DNA of 64,000 nt from Salimicrobium humidisoli. GTDB lineage: Bacteria; Bacillota; Bacilli; Bacillales; Halobacillaceae. The DNA lies in the NCBI RefSeq assembly GCF_002295105.1, contig NZ_NSGH01000008.1, forward strand, positions 53,978-117,977. The letters are read 5' to 3'. A program made the translations under genes and the position numbers. Below are positions 20,342-29,200 of the stretch, one piece after another (positions within the stretch are counted from its first letter, which is position 1; every line of letters starts with the position of its first letter). Under the pieces are notes generated by a model that saw nothing but the letters and a program-made list of their open reading frames with translations, was not told the DNA's origin and did not search any database.

Positions 20342-20651
20342 AGGTACCTATCTGGATTTTCTCGGGCTGGCAATGAGAGCCGGTAAAATAACGGTGGGGG
20401 AAGAATCCATCGTAAAAGATATCCAGTCGAAACGTGCGAAACTGGTGTTAGTTGCCGCAGATACCGGGAAACAGACAAAGAAAAAGCTGAATGACAAATG
20501 CAGCTATTATCAAATTCCGATTTTCGAAGTGGATGATCGTCAGACGATATCACAAGCAATAGGGAAATCGGGACGAGTTGCGATCGCAGTTACGGAGAAA
20601 GGTTTCGCCAAAAAAATGCAGTCGTTACTCGAGGAAATTAATCGGGGGTGA
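20334..20651 (+). CDS. ylxQ: YlxQ, L7Ae-family K-turn RNA-binding protein
   Basis: This 105-residue protein belongs to the ribosomal L7Ae/L30e/S12e/Gadd45 fold and would bind kink-turn RNA. Family features are [32 protein letters not shown] and [15 protein letters not shown]. The start is a TTG at 20334 that overlaps the end of ylxR by 8 bases, suggesting translational coupling; no better start is available in frame. Role in ribosome biology is inferred from the family and the operon. Confidence 0.92.
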   Translation: MSKGTYLDFLGLAMRAGKITVGEESIVKDIQSKRAKLVLVAADTGKQTKKKLNDKCSYYQIPIFEVDDRQTISQAIGKSGRVAIAVTEKGFAKKMQSLLEEINRG

Positions 20652-20655
20652 AAGT

Positions 20656-22713
20656 ATGAGTAAAATGAGAATTTACGAATACGCCAAAAAGAATAATGTA
20701 GAAAATAAAAAAGTGATCGAAACACTTAACGAAATGGGGATGGACGTTACGAACCACATGGTTGCCATAACGGAAGAAACGCAGCAGCAACTGGACAAAA
20801 CGTTCAACCCTTCTTCCGGTCAGGAAGAAAAATCTGCTGAAAACACGCAGAAGAGCGCAGAGAAAAAACCTAAGAAAAAGAAAAGCAACAATAAAAAAGC
20901 GAAAAATAAGCAGGAAGCTCATAAACAGCAGGAAAGAAAACCTAAAAGCAAAAATGAGACTCCTTCCAAAGTATTTTACGAAGGCACACTTACGGTGAGC
21001 GAACTTGCGGAGAAGCTGAATAAGGATTCTTCCGAAATATTGAAGAAACTTCTCCTTATGGGAGTTATGGCCAATAAGAACCAGACTCTCGACAGCGATA
21101 CGATTGAACTGATCGGTGACGAATTCGGTGTGGAGGTCGAAGAGAAAGAAGCGGTGGACGAAACCGATATCGAAAACCTCACTTTCGAAGATAGCCCGGA
21201 AGACCTTGAAGAACGCCCTGCCGTAGTAACCATAATGGGTCACGTTGACCACGGAAAGACTACTCTCCTTGATTCGATCCGTAATACGAAGGTCACTGCA
21301 GGGGAAGCAGGGGGAATTACGCAGCACATTGGAGCGTATCAGATCGAAGAGAACGATAAAAAAGTTACATTTCTTGATACGCCCGGACACGCAGCATTTA
21401 CAAGTATGCGTTCCCGTGGTGCTCAGGTAACGGACGTGGCGATTCTTGTCGTTGCGGCTGATGACGGGGTAATGCCGCAGACGAGAGAAGCGATTTCACA
21501 TGCGAAAGCAGCCGAAGTACCGATCATCGTTGCCGTTAACAAGATGGACGTGGAAGGTGCGAATCCTGACCGTGTTATGCAGGAACTCATGCAGTTCGAA
21601 CTGGTTGCCGAAGATTACGGCGGCGACACGATCTTTGTGAAAATGTCCGCTCTTGCAGGAGAAGGAATAGATGAGCTTCTGGAAATGATTACATTAGTTT
21701 CCGAAATGGAAGAACTGAAAGCCAACCCTGCACGTCCTGCATTCGGAACGGTCATCGAAGCCGAACTTGATAAAGGAAGAGGACCTGTCGCAACACTTCT
21801 TGTACAGAATGGAACTCTGAACGTCGGAGATTCCGTCGTTGTAGGTAACACATACGGTCGTGTGCGTGCCATGGTCAACGATATCGGCCGCCGGGTGAAA
21901 GAAGCTGCTCCTTCTACACCAGTGGAAGTGACGGGACTTAATGACGTACCGCATGCGGGAGATCGTTTCCTCGTCTTTGAAGATGAAAAGAGAGCCAAGT
22001 CTATCGGTGAAGCACGTAAACAGCAAAAAATCGAAGAAGAAAGACGATCGACTCAGAAAGTCAGTCTCGACGATCTTTTTGAACAGATCCAGCAGGGTGA
22101 GTTGAAAGAGATCAATCTTATTCTTAAAGCCGATGTTCAGGGTTCGGTCGAAGCTCTGGCCGGTTCACTTGAAAAGATTGAAGTCGAGGATGTGAAAGTT
22201 AACATCATCCATACCGGAGTAGGGGCTATTACAGAGTCTGATGTTTCCCTGGCTGCCGCCTCCAGCGGAGTTATTATCGGATTCAACGTACGTCCGGACG
22301 GTAACGCAAGAAAGTCCGCCGAAGCCGAAAACGTTGAGATCAGACTCCACAATGTCATTTACAAAGCCATTGAAGAGATTGAGGCTGCTATGAAGGGTAT
22401 GCTCGATCCTGAATTCGAAGAAAAAATAATCGGTCAGGTAGAAGTCCGCGAAATCTTTAAAGTTTCAAAAGTCGGTACCATCGCAGGTTCTTATGTTACA
22501 GACGGTAAAATCAACCGGAACGCAGGCGTACGCGTCATCCGCGACGGTGTCGTAATCTTCGAAGGTGAAATCGACCAGCTGAAACGGTACAAAGATGATG
22601 CGAAGGAAGTAGTACAGGGTTATGAATGTGGTGTAACCGTCAAAAACTTCAACGATATAAAAGTCGGAGATATCATTGAACCTTTCGTAATGGAAGAAGT
22701 AGAACGAACGTGA
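20656..22713 (+). CDS. infB: Translation initiation factor IF-2
   Basis: IF-2 is the GTPase that brings initiator tRNA to the 30S subunit. ATG at 20656 follows GGGGGTGAAAG; longer in-frame starts lie inside ylxQ. The 685-residue product has an N-terminal IF2-N domain ([21 protein letters not shown]), a lysine-rich linker (about residues 60-105), a second IF2-N domain, then the G domain with GHVDHGKTT near residue 195, DTPGHAAFT and NKMD, and C-terminal beta-barrel domains. The linker is shorter than in B. subtilis (716 residues overall), a common variation. Confidence 0.98.
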   Translation: MSKMRIYEYAKKNNVENKKVIETLNEMGMDVTNHMVAITEETQQQLDKTFNPSSGQEEKSAENTQKSAEKKPKKKKSNNKKAKNKQEAHKQQERKPKSKNETPSKVFYEGTLTVSELAEKLNKDSSEILKKLLLMGVMANKNQTLDSDTIELIGDEFGVEVEEKEAVDETDIENLTFEDSPEDLEERPAVVTIMGHVDHGKTTLLDSIRNTKVTAGEAGGITQHIGAYQIEENDKKVTFLDTPGHAAFTSMRSRGAQVTDVAILVVAADDGVMPQTREAISHAKAAEVPIIVAVNKMDVEGANPDRVMQELMQFELVAEDYGGDTIFVKMSALAGEGIDELLEMITLVSEMEELKANPARPAFGTVIEAELDKGRGPVATLLVQNGTLNVGDSVVVGNTYGRVRAMVNDIGRRVKEAAPSTPVEVTGLNDVPHAGDRFLVFEDEKRAKSIGEARKQQKIEEERRSTQKVSLDDLFEQIQQGELKEINLILKADVQGSVEALAGSLEKIEVEDVKVNIIHTGVGAITESDVSLAAASSGVIIGFNVRPDGNARKSAEAENVEIRLHNVIYKAIEEIEAAMKGMLDPEFEEKIIGQVEVREIFKVSKVGTIAGSYVTDGKINRNAGVRVIRDGVVIFEGEIDQLKRYKDDAKEVVQGYECGVTVKNFNDIKVGDIIEPFVMEEVERT

Positions 22714-22988
22714 TTGTAAGTGCAGAGATAGATGGAATGATACACGGTGCCCAATCGCTCAAAGAAAAAAGAGCGGTTCTGCGCCGTGTACAATCCAGGA
22801 TTCAAAACGAATTTAACGTCTCTGTGAGCGAAATCGATCACCAGAATCTTTGGCAACGCACCAAAATCGGAGTGGTCACCATCTCGTACGATTATCAAAA
22901 AGCGGAACAGACCATTCAGAAAGTGCTGCACTTTATTGATTCTTTTCCGGAATTTGAACGAATGGATACCTTCCTGGAACGTCTTTAG
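22710..22988 (+). CDS. ylxP: YlxP, DUF503 family protein
   Basis: A 92-residue DUF503 protein always found between infB and rbfA in Bacillaceae; its biochemical role is not established, though location suggests ribosome maturation. The GTG start overlaps the infB stop (GTGA), so translation is coupled. Family features are the [19 protein letters not shown] helix and a conserved [13 protein letters not shown] strand region. Confidence 0.92.
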   Translation: MIVSAEIDGMIHGAQSLKEKRAVLRRVQSRIQNEFNVSVSEIDHQNLWQRTKIGVVTISYDYQKAEQTIQKVLHFIDSFPEFERMDTFLERL

Positions 22989-23006
22989 GAAAGTGGGTGA
23001 AGAAAT

Positions 23007-23360
23007 ATGAGTGAAATGAGAGCGAATCGTGTAGCAGAGCAGATCAAAAAAGAATTAGGGGACATTATCAGTAAAAAGATAAAAGATCCGCGTATAGGTT
23101 TTGTGACTGTGACAGATGCGGAAGTGACCGGAGATCTGCAGCAGGCAACTGTATATATCACCGTGCTCGGTGATGACCCGGAAACCCAGGATACGCTTGC
23201 AGGACTGGCCAAAGCCAGAGGGTTCATACGCTCTGAAATAGGAAAGAGGATCCGTTTGAGGAAAACTCCGGAGATCACTTTCGAAATTGACGAAGCAGTA
23301 GAACGCGGAAACCGCATCGAGTCCCTGTTGAACAATCTGAACGACACGAATAACACGTAA
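23007..23360 (+). CDS. rbfA: 30S ribosome-binding factor RbfA
   Basis: RbfA binds immature 30S subunits and supports 16S rRNA 5'-end maturation and cold growth. The 117-residue product has the KH-like fold with signatures [33 protein letters not shown] and the [18 protein letters not shown]-terminus. It ends the rimP operon core; a strong hairpin follows before truB. Confidence 0.96.
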   Translation: MSEMRANRVAEQIKKELGDIISKKIKDPRIGFVTVTDAEVTGDLQQATVYITVLGDDPETQDTLAGLAKARGFIRSEIGKRIRLRKTPEITFEIDEAVERGNRIESLLNNLNDTNNT

Positions 23361-23390
23361 CCCCGGGTTCTCAATAACCGGGGTTACATT
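23357..23390 (+). terminator. rbfA-truB intergenic hairpin
   Basis: GTAACCCCGG (23357-23366, overlapping the rbfA stop) pairs perfectly with CCGGGGTTAC (23378-23387). The following ATTTATAATT is only moderately T-rich, so partial termination or 3'-end protection is likely. Confidence 0.65.
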
Positions 23391-23413
23391 TATAATTGGA
23401 GGGGAACAGGAAT

Positions 23414-24289
23414 ATGGATGGTATTTTTCCATTGTGGAAACCCAAAGGGTTAACTTCCCATGACTGCGTAGTGAAGGTAAGAAAAGTAGCCGGAACGAAA
23501 AAAATCGGTCACACCGGTACTCTGGACCCTGAGGTGGAAGGGGTATTGCCGCTGTGTATCGGCAAAGCGACTAAGCTCGTTCCTTTTCTTACCGATACAG
23601 AAAAAACCTACGAGGCAGTTATTTCCCTCGGCACGGCGACGGAGACGGAAGATGCCTGGGGAGAAGCGATCGGCACGGCTGAAGTGCCCGATATTTCCGA
23701 TGATTATATCCAGAAGGTGCTGGAGGATTTTCAGGGACACATTACGCAGGTGCCCCCCATGTATTCGGCTGTTAAAGTAAATGGCAGGCGACTGTACGAA
23801 TATGCGAGGGAAGGTATGGAAGTGGAAAGACCTGAACGGCAGGTGACGATTCACGAACTGCATTGGATGGAGAGAGTGAGCAGGGAATCGTTCAGAGTGA
23901 AAGTGGTCTGCTCCAAGGGGACTTACATAAGAACGCTTTGCGTGGATATAGGAAAAGCTCTCGGACTGCCTGCACACATGAAGGAATTAACGAGGACCGG
24001 TACCGGGGAGTTCACCGAAACCGATTGTGTAAGACTCGAAGATCTGGACAGAGATAAACTGAATAACGGGCTGCTTCCGATGAAGAAAGCCGTCCCTCAT
24101 TTGCCTGAGTGGGAGGTTACGGAAGAAGAGGCGTCTCTTATAAGAAATGGTCAGAGATTTGATCGCCCGGCCAGCTGGAGTGCAGGAGAAATTCACGTCG
24201 CTGTTCATCAGGGGGAACTGCTTGCTCTGTATCATGACCACCCTGATAAACCGGGTCTGATAAAGCCGATCCGCGTACTTAAACAGTAA
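23414..24289 (+). CDS. truB: tRNA pseudouridine(55) synthase TruB
   Basis: TruB makes pseudouridine 55 in the T loop of tRNAs. ATG 23414 follows GGAGGGGAA at correct spacing. The 291-residue product contains the catalytic motif GHTGTLDPEVEGVLPL (Asp near residue 38), a YEAVISLG strand, the QVPPMYSAVKVNGRRLYEYAR block and the CSKGTYIRTLCVDIG segment, plus a C-terminal PUA-like region. Length is typical. Confidence 0.96.
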   Translation: MDGIFPLWKPKGLTSHDCVVKVRKVAGTKKIGHTGTLDPEVEGVLPLCIGKATKLVPFLTDTEKTYEAVISLGTATETEDAWGEAIGTAEVPDISDDYIQKVLEDFQGHITQVPPMYSAVKVNGRRLYEYAREGMEVERPERQVTIHELHWMERVSRESFRVKVVCSKGTYIRTLCVDIGKALGLPAHMKELTRTGTGEFTETDCVRLEDLDRDKLNNGLLPMKKAVPHLPEWEVTEEEASLIRNGQRFDRPASWSAGEIHVAVHQGELLALYHDHPDKPGLIKPIRVLKQ

Positions 24290-24311
24290 TAAATGAAGCA
24301 GGTGAGACAGT

Positions 24312-25088
24312 ATGAAAGTGTTTCGATTGGATAACCGTACCAGTAGTGTGAAAGAACAGGTGGAGACCAGCGTAACAGCTGTCGGTTTTTTTGATGGTGT
24401 GCATACAGGTCACCGCAAAGTAATGATGAAAGCGAAAGAGATGGCAGAGAAAGAAGGCAGGAAATGGGGAGTGATGACTTTCGATCCCCACCCTTCAGTA
24501 GTATTGAAGGGAGTGGAAAATGCCCAGTACTTAACCCCTTTGCCGGTGAAAGAAAAGCTCATAGAAGAACTGGGAGCCGATTACCTTTTCATTGTTCCAT
24601 TCACGAAGGAACTGGCATCTTTGAGTCCGCAAACGTTCGTGGATGAATATTTTGCAGGTCTTCGTATCGCCCATGTAGTGGCAGGGTTCGATTTCTCATT
24701 CGGGCATAAAGGAAAAGGGAATATGGACATCATCGATCAGCTGGCTGACGGACGATTTACATCTTCGACCGTCGAGGAATTTCAGGAAGGCAGCGAAAAG
24801 GTCAGTTCCACCCGGATAAGAAAACTGCTGGATGAAGGAGAGGTGAATGCGGCCAATGAACTTCTCGGTCGCAGCTATGTAATATATGCGAAGCCTGCCG
24901 GGGCAGGGGAGCTGGAGATACCTCTCCATTACCACCATCCCGAAGACGGAGAATATGAAGTAGAGGTTGATGGTGAGAGAGGGCGCGCAGTGGTAAAAGG
25001 AAGCAGAATTGAATGGAAGAACGGATGTAACAGGAACGAAGGAGATGTGCCTGTTCATTTTCTTGAAGAATTGCGAAAACAACCCTAA
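24312..25088 (+). CDS. ribF: RibF-type FAD synthetase with degenerate or missing riboflavin kinase domain
   Basis: RibF (RibC) normally phosphorylates riboflavin to FMN with its C-terminal domain and adenylylates FMN to FAD with its N-terminal domain. Residues 1-185 are a clear FAD synthetase domain: GFFDGVHTGHRKV near 25, FDPHPSVVL, FDFSFGHKGKGN and SSTRIRKLLDEGEV. After LLGRSY the remaining 73 residues do not show the kinase motifs GxPTAN or the VPPxGVYAV/NVGxxPTF blocks, only a short beta-rich remnant (DGEYEVEVDGERGRAVV). Total length is 258 against about 310-316. The rpsO promoter starts four bases after the stop, so no displaced kinase domain lies downstream. Riboflavin kinase activity would have to come from another gene. 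Confidence 0.85.
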   Translation: MKVFRLDNRTSSVKEQVETSVTAVGFFDGVHTGHRKVMMKAKEMAEKEGRKWGVMTFDPHPSVVLKGVENAQYLTPLPVKEKLIEELGADYLFIVPFTKELASLSPQTFVDEYFAGLRIAHVVAGFDFSFGHKGKGNMDIIDQLADGRFTSSTVEEFQEGSEKVSSTRIRKLLDEGEVNAANELLGRSYVIYAKPAGAGELEIPLHYHHPEDGEYEVEVDGERGRAVVKGSRIEWKNGCNRNEGDVPVHFLEELRKQP

Positions 25089-25091
25089 AGG

Positions 25092-25120
25092 TTGCATTTT
25101 TCCTTTCAGTTTTGTATGAT
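25092..25120 (+). promoter_or_regulatory. Sigma-A promoter for rpsO
   Basis: TTGCAT (25092-25097) and TATGAT (25115-25120) with a 17-base spacer. It lies just past the ribF stop and gives a leader of about 80 bases. Confidence 0.75.
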
Positions 25121-25127
25121 TTAAAAT

Positions 25128-25200
25128 GAACCTTCGCTAGGCGCTTCGACTCACCGACGATCGCTTGGGGCAAGGGAATGAATTAATTTTAGGAGGTGGA
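25128..25200 (+). promoter_or_regulatory. rpsO leader, probable S15 autoregulatory RNA
   Basis: The GC-rich leader (CGCTAGGCGCTTCG, then CACCGACGATCGCTTGGGG) between promoter and ribosome site (TTAGGAGGTGG) can form several short helices. S15 of Bacillaceae is known to repress its own mRNA through a leader junction; I infer the same here but did not fold it rigorously. Confidence 0.45.
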
Positions 25201-25206
25201 GCTGTA

Positions 25207-25476
25207 ATGGCTTTAACTAAGGAACGTAAAAACGAAATAATTGAACAGTACAAGACTCACGAAAATGATACAGGGTCTTCGGAAGTTCAAATCGCAGTTT
25301 TGACAGAGCAAATCACTACACTGAACAATCATTTGCGTTATCATAAACATGATCACCATTCCCGTCGCGGACTGTTGAAAATGGTTGGTAGACGTCGTAA
25401 TCTGTTGAGCTATCTACGTGATAATGATATTAAACGTTATCGTGAGTTGATCCAAAGTCTTGGTCTGCGTCGCTAA
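25207..25476 (+). CDS. rpsO: 30S ribosomal protein S15
   Basis: S15 is a primary 16S rRNA binding protein of the 30S platform. The 89-residue product beginning [20 protein letters not shown] is full length and has the signature [34 protein letters not shown] precedes the ATG; the in-frame codon at 25165 is not a credible start. It is followed by its own terminator and then pnp, the conserved rpsO-pnp pair. Confidence 0.98.
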   Translation: MALTKERKNEIIEQYKTHENDTGSSEVQIAVLTEQITTLNNHLRYHKHDHHSRRGLLKMVGRRRNLLSYLRDNDIKRYRELIQSLGLRR

Positions 25477-25485
25477 CGTACAGGT

Positions 25486-25513
25486 AAAAGCGGGAGGGAT
25501 CCCGCTTTTTCTG
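25486..25513 (+). terminator. rpsO intrinsic terminator
   Basis: AAAAGCGGGA (25486-25495) pairs perfectly with TCCCGCTTTT (25500-25509), loop GGGA, followed by T. Confidence 0.85.
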
Positions 25514-25582
25514 TATGTTTACATATCTATAAGCTTAGTGACACTGATCGGTATTGCAAATTAGAGAGGAGTACAATCTTCT

Positions 25583-27715
25583 ATGACAGATAATAAACAA
25601 GTGTTTTCTATTGATATCGGCGGTCAGACGCTGTCGGTGGAAATAGGTGAAATGGCAAAGCAGGCGAACGGAGCAGCGATGATCAGCTATGGTGATACAT
25701 CGGTTCTTTCCACAGCTACCGGTTCCAAAGAGCCGAAAGACCTTCCGTTTTTCCCGTTGACTATTAACTATGAAGAACGTCTATATGCCGTAGGGAAAAT
25801 ACCGGGCGGCTTCATTAAGCGTGAAGGGCGTCCGAGCGACAAAGCGGTATTGACTGCCCGTTTGATCGATCGCCCGATCAGACCGCTGTTTCCGGACGGG
25901 TTCCGGAACGATATCCAGGTTATCAACACTGTGATGAGTGTGGATCAGGACTGTTCCTCCGAAATCGCGGCGATGATAGGGTCTTCTATCGCGCTCAGTG
26001 TCTCTGACCTCCCGTTCGCGGGACCGATCGCCGGAGTTATCGTCGGACGGGTGGACGGAAAATTCGTCATCAACCCGACCGTCGAACAGCAGAAAGCGAG
26101 TGACATCGATTTAACAGTGGCCGGAACGAAAGATGCGGTCAACATGGTGGAAGCAGGAGCACTTGAAGTTCCGGAAGCCGATATGCTTGAAGCGATCATG
26201 TTCGGGCATGAAGAGATTAAACGCCTGGTGGAATTTCAGGAAGAGATCATTAAAGCTGCCGGAAAAGAAAAAATGGAAGTGCAACTTCTTTCAAATGACG
26301 AACAGCTTCAGCAGAAGACGGAAAGGGAAGCTACGGCTTCCATAGTCGAAGCTATTCAGATTAACGATAAAAAAGCACGGGAAGAAGCGATCGATAAGGC
26401 TAAAAACGACTACCTGGATAAAGTCGCTGAAGAGGATTTGGAGGAAGAAGCGATCGGTCAGATCAAGTCCATCCTGGACGATATTGTAAAAGCCGAGGTA
26501 CGCAGACTGATTACGAAAGAGAAAATAAGACCTGACGGCCGAAGCCCGCGTGAAATCCGACCTCTTACCTCAAGAGTGGATGTGCTGCCACGCACACACG
26601 GATCGGGGATGTTCACCCGTGGTCAGACCCAGGCGCTCAGCGTATGTACACTTGGAGCACTGGGAGAAGTCCAGATCCTGGACGGTCTGGACCTGGAAGA
26701 ATCGAAACGCTTTATGCACCATTACAATTTCCCGAACTTCTCCGTCGGGGAAACAGGACCGATACGCGGTCCGGGCCGTCGTGAAATCGGTCATGGAGCC
26801 TTGGGGGAAAGAGCACTTGAAGTGGTCATTCCATCCGAAGAGGAATTTCCGTATACTATACGGCTCGTTTCCGAAGTGCTTGAATCCAACGGTTCCACTT
26901 CCCAGGCCAGTATATGTGCCAGTACTCTTGCAATGATGGACGCCGGTGTGCCGATTAAAGCACCCGTAGCCGGTATTGCCATGGGTCTTGTGAAATCAGG
27001 GGATGATTACACGATTCTGACAGATATTCAGGGAATGGAAGACTTTCTCGGAGATATGGATTTCAAAGTAGCCGGTACCGAAAAAGGTGTCACTGCCCTG
27101 CAGATGGACATCAAGATTGAAGGTCTTTCGAGAGATATTCTGAAAGAGGCGCTGGAACAGGCGAAAAAAGGAAGAATGGACATACTCGGGCACATGCTTG
27201 AAGTAATGCCTTCCACACGCAGTGAACTGTCCTCCTACGCTCCTAAAATTATGAAAATGTCGATCAACCCCGATAAAATTCGTGATGTCATCGGTCCGAG
27301 CGGCAAACAGATCAATAAGATCATCGAAGAAACAGGGGTGAAAATCGACATTGAGCAGGATGGGACTGTCTTCATTTCCTCTCAAAATAGCGAAATGAAT
27401 GAAAACGCCAAAAAAGTGATCGAAGATATCGTTCGTGACGTAGAAGTGGGAGAAGTGTATGATGGTACAGTGAAACGGGTGGAGAAATTCGGAGCCTTCG
27501 TGGAACTGTTCAAAGGCAAAGAAGGCCTCGTACACATCTCCGAGCTGGCGGAAGAACACATTAAAAAAACAGAAGACGTAGCCAATGTTGGGGATACGCT
27601 GACTGTAAAAGTGAAAGAGATCGACAGACAGGGAAGGATAAACCTTTCCAGAAAAGCGATCCTTGTAGAACAGAAAGAGAAAGAGCAGAGTGAAGAAGGA
27701 CAGCAGACAGAGTAA
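25583..27715 (+). CDS. pnp: Polynucleotide phosphorylase
   Basis: PNPase degrades RNA 3' to 5' phosphorolytically and is the main 3' exonuclease of the Bacillus degradosome. The 710-residue product has two RNase PH domains (residues about 10-220 and 310-540) flanking an alpha-helical linker, a KH domain ([20 protein letters not shown] near 570) and an S1 domain ([20 protein letters not shown] near 625). Length matches B. subtilis (705). Ribosome site GAGAGGAG. A terminator follows directly. Confidence 0.98.
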   Translation: MTDNKQVFSIDIGGQTLSVEIGEMAKQANGAAMISYGDTSVLSTATGSKEPKDLPFFPLTINYEERLYAVGKIPGGFIKREGRPSDKAVLTARLIDRPIRPLFPDGFRNDIQVINTVMSVDQDCSSEIAAMIGSSIALSVSDLPFAGPIAGVIVGRVDGKFVINPTVEQQKASDIDLTVAGTKDAVNMVEAGALEVPEADMLEAIMFGHEEIKRLVEFQEEIIKAAGKEKMEVQLLSNDEQLQQKTEREATASIVEAIQINDKKAREEAIDKAKNDYLDKVAEEDLEEEAIGQIKSILDDIVKAEVRRLITKEKIRPDGRSPREIRPLTSRVDVLPRTHGSGMFTRGQTQALSVCTLGALGEVQILDGLDLEESKRFMHHYNFPNFSVGETGPIRGPGRREIGHGALGERALEVVIPSEEEFPYTIRLVSEVLESNGSTSQASICASTLAMMDAGVPIKAPVAGIAMGLVKSGDDYTILTDIQGMEDFLGDMDFKVAGTEKGVTALQMDIKIEGLSRDILKEALEQAKKGRMDILGHMLEVMPSTRSELSSYAPKIMKMSINPDKIRDVIGPSGKQINKIIEETGVKIDIEQDGTVFISSQNSEMNENAKKVIEDIVRDVEVGEVYDGTVKRVEKFGAFVELFKGKEGLVHISELAEEHIKKTEDVANVGDTLTVKVKEIDRQGRINLSRKAILVEQKEKEQSEEGQQTE

Positions 27716-27723
27716 AGAAAAGC

Positions 27724-27753
27724 GAACTGGATAATTCCAGTTCCTTTTTTTAA
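27724..27753 (+). terminator. pnp intrinsic terminator
   Basis: GAACTGG (27724-27730) pairs with CCAGTTC (27737-27743) and is followed by a run of T residues. Confidence 0.85.
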
Positions 27754-28128
27754 TTAAAAACATATAGCACAACCGTGCTTTTTCACTTGTTTCGAAGCAG
27801 TTCAGAACTTTCGGGAGGAAATCGGAGAATACGCTGCCAGGATATACTTAGTTCTCCATTGAGAAGGTTAGTTACCGAATCGGCTCATCTATTGTATTAG
27901 CATTCCGGAGAAGTATTAGGTTACGATTGGGTAGTATGAGTTTACAGGTGTGGTTTACCGGCAGTTCGCACGCAGTCACCATACGTTCCTCAAGGCTGAC
28001 GGACCCTGGTGTTCCGGGTATAATGAGTATTGTTCCTTATGACGTAAACCGGGGAAATGTGATAAAATAACAAAATAGTGGGACTGTAATTAATTTTCAA
28101 AATCAATTACAGGGAAAGGAAGATAATG
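27754..28128 (+). other. Gene-free pnp-asd interval
   Basis: No credible coding sequence is seen. It holds a second small terminator-like hairpin AGCAC/GTGCT followed by T (27766-27783), a possible -10 TAAAAT at 28063-28068, and the hairpin next to asd. In B. subtilis this slot carries ylxY, mlpA, ymxH, spoVFA and spoVFB; none is present, and the remaining sequence shows no recognisable remnant of them. The hallmark helices of a lysine riboswitch were not apparent. Confidence 0.6.
28084..28112 (+). promoter_or_regulatory. Long inverted repeat abutting the asd ribosome site
   Basis: CTGTAATT (28084-28091) and AATTACAG (28105-28112) form arms that continue inward through ATTTT/AAAAT with one A-C mismatch, making a nearly perfect hairpin immediately before the ribosome site at 28113-28120. 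It could be an operator or an RNA element that controls translation of asd. Confidence 0.5.
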
Positions 28129-29175
28129 ATGAGCGAGCAGAAAAAAGTTAATGTAGCCGTTCTCGGTGCTACCGGAGCGGTCGGACAGAAAATGATCGAA
28201 ACACTGGAAGATAGAGACTTTCCTGTTAAAGAACTGAAACTGTTGTCTTCAAGTCGTTCTGCAGGGTCAAAGATTTCTTTCAAAGGTGAAGAATATACAG
28301 TGGAAGAAGCACAACCGGAAAGCTTTGAAAATGTGGATATCGCATTGTTCTCCGCAGGAGGATCGATTTCCAAAAAACTTGCGCCGGAAGCGGTGAAACG
28401 CGGTGCTCTTGTTATTGATAATACAAGTGCGTACAGGATGGACCCGGAAGTCCCTCTCGTAGTACCGGAAGTGAATGAAGAAGATATTAAAGAAAACAAA
28501 GGGATAATAGCGAATCCTAACTGCTCCACAATTCAGATGGTCGCTGCTCTTAAGCCGATTGATGACAAATATGGGCTGAAACGGGTCCTTGTATCGACTT
28601 ATCAGGCAGTGTCCGGAGCCGGAAACGATGCAGTTGATGAGATGAATGAACAGTCGAGAGCGATGCTCGACGGGAAAGAGTACGAAACGAATATACTTCC
28701 TGTCAAAGGAGACGAAAAACATTTTCCGATAGCTTTTAACGCTCTGCCGCAAATCGACGTATTCGAAGAAGACGGCTATACTTTCGAAGAAAAGAAAATG
28801 ATCAATGAAACGAAGAAGATTATGCATATGGACAAACTTCCCGTTTCAGCGACGTGTGTACGCCTCCCGTTTGCGGTTTCCCATGCGGAGAGTGTATATG
28901 TCGAAATCGATCAAGAAGCAGTAAGCGTAAGTGATTTCAGAAAAGTCATCAGTAATGGAGAAGGCCTGACACTTCAGGACAACCCGTCCGAGCAGGACTA
29001 TCCTACGCCGCTGTCGGCAGCCGGCAAGAAAGATGTATTTGTCGGAAGGATTCGTAAAGACCCGGATGTCGATTACGGTTTTCATATGTGGGTCGTCTCG
29101 GATAATCTACTCAAAGGCGCGGCCTGGAACTCCATACAGATAGCAGAAAGAGTCGTGACAAATAACTGGTTGTAA
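28129..29175 (+). CDS. asd: Aspartate-semialdehyde dehydrogenase
   Basis: Asd reduces aspartyl phosphate to aspartate semialdehyde with NADPH, the branch point for lysine, threonine, methionine and diaminopimelate. Start 28129 (second of two adjacent ATGs) keeps better spacing from AAAGGA. The 348-residue product begins KVNVAVLGATGAVGQKMIETL, has the catalytic cysteine in NPNCSTIQM near residue 130 and the histidine block RLPFAVSHAESVYVEI near 250. Forms asd-dapG-dapA with the next two genes. Confidence 0.97.
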   Translation: MSEQKKVNVAVLGATGAVGQKMIETLEDRDFPVKELKLLSSSRSAGSKISFKGEEYTVEEAQPESFENVDIALFSAGGSISKKLAPEAVKRGALVIDNTSAYRMDPEVPLVVPEVNEEDIKENKGIIANPNCSTIQMVAALKPIDDKYGLKRVLVSTYQAVSGAGNDAVDEMNEQSRAMLDGKEYETNILPVKGDEKHFPIAFNALPQIDVFEEDGYTFEEKKMINETKKIMHMDKLPVSATCVRLPFAVSHAESVYVEIDQEAVSVSDFRKVISNGEGLTLQDNPSEQDYPTPLSAAGKKDVFVGRIRKDPDVDYGFHMWVVSDNLLKGAAWNSIQIAERVVTNNWL

Positions 29176-29200
29176 TCCAATGACTATAGAGGTGTAAGGA

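Noticed and set aside
24312..25206. Frameshift as the reason for the short RibF
   Set aside because: Only about 120 bases lie between the stop and rpsO, and they hold the rpsO promoter and leader. No kinase motif is found in another frame.
27754..28128. Lysine riboswitch upstream of asd
   Set aside because: The conserved core helices and loop sequences of the L-box were not recognised; only a simple hairpin next to the ribosome site is seen.
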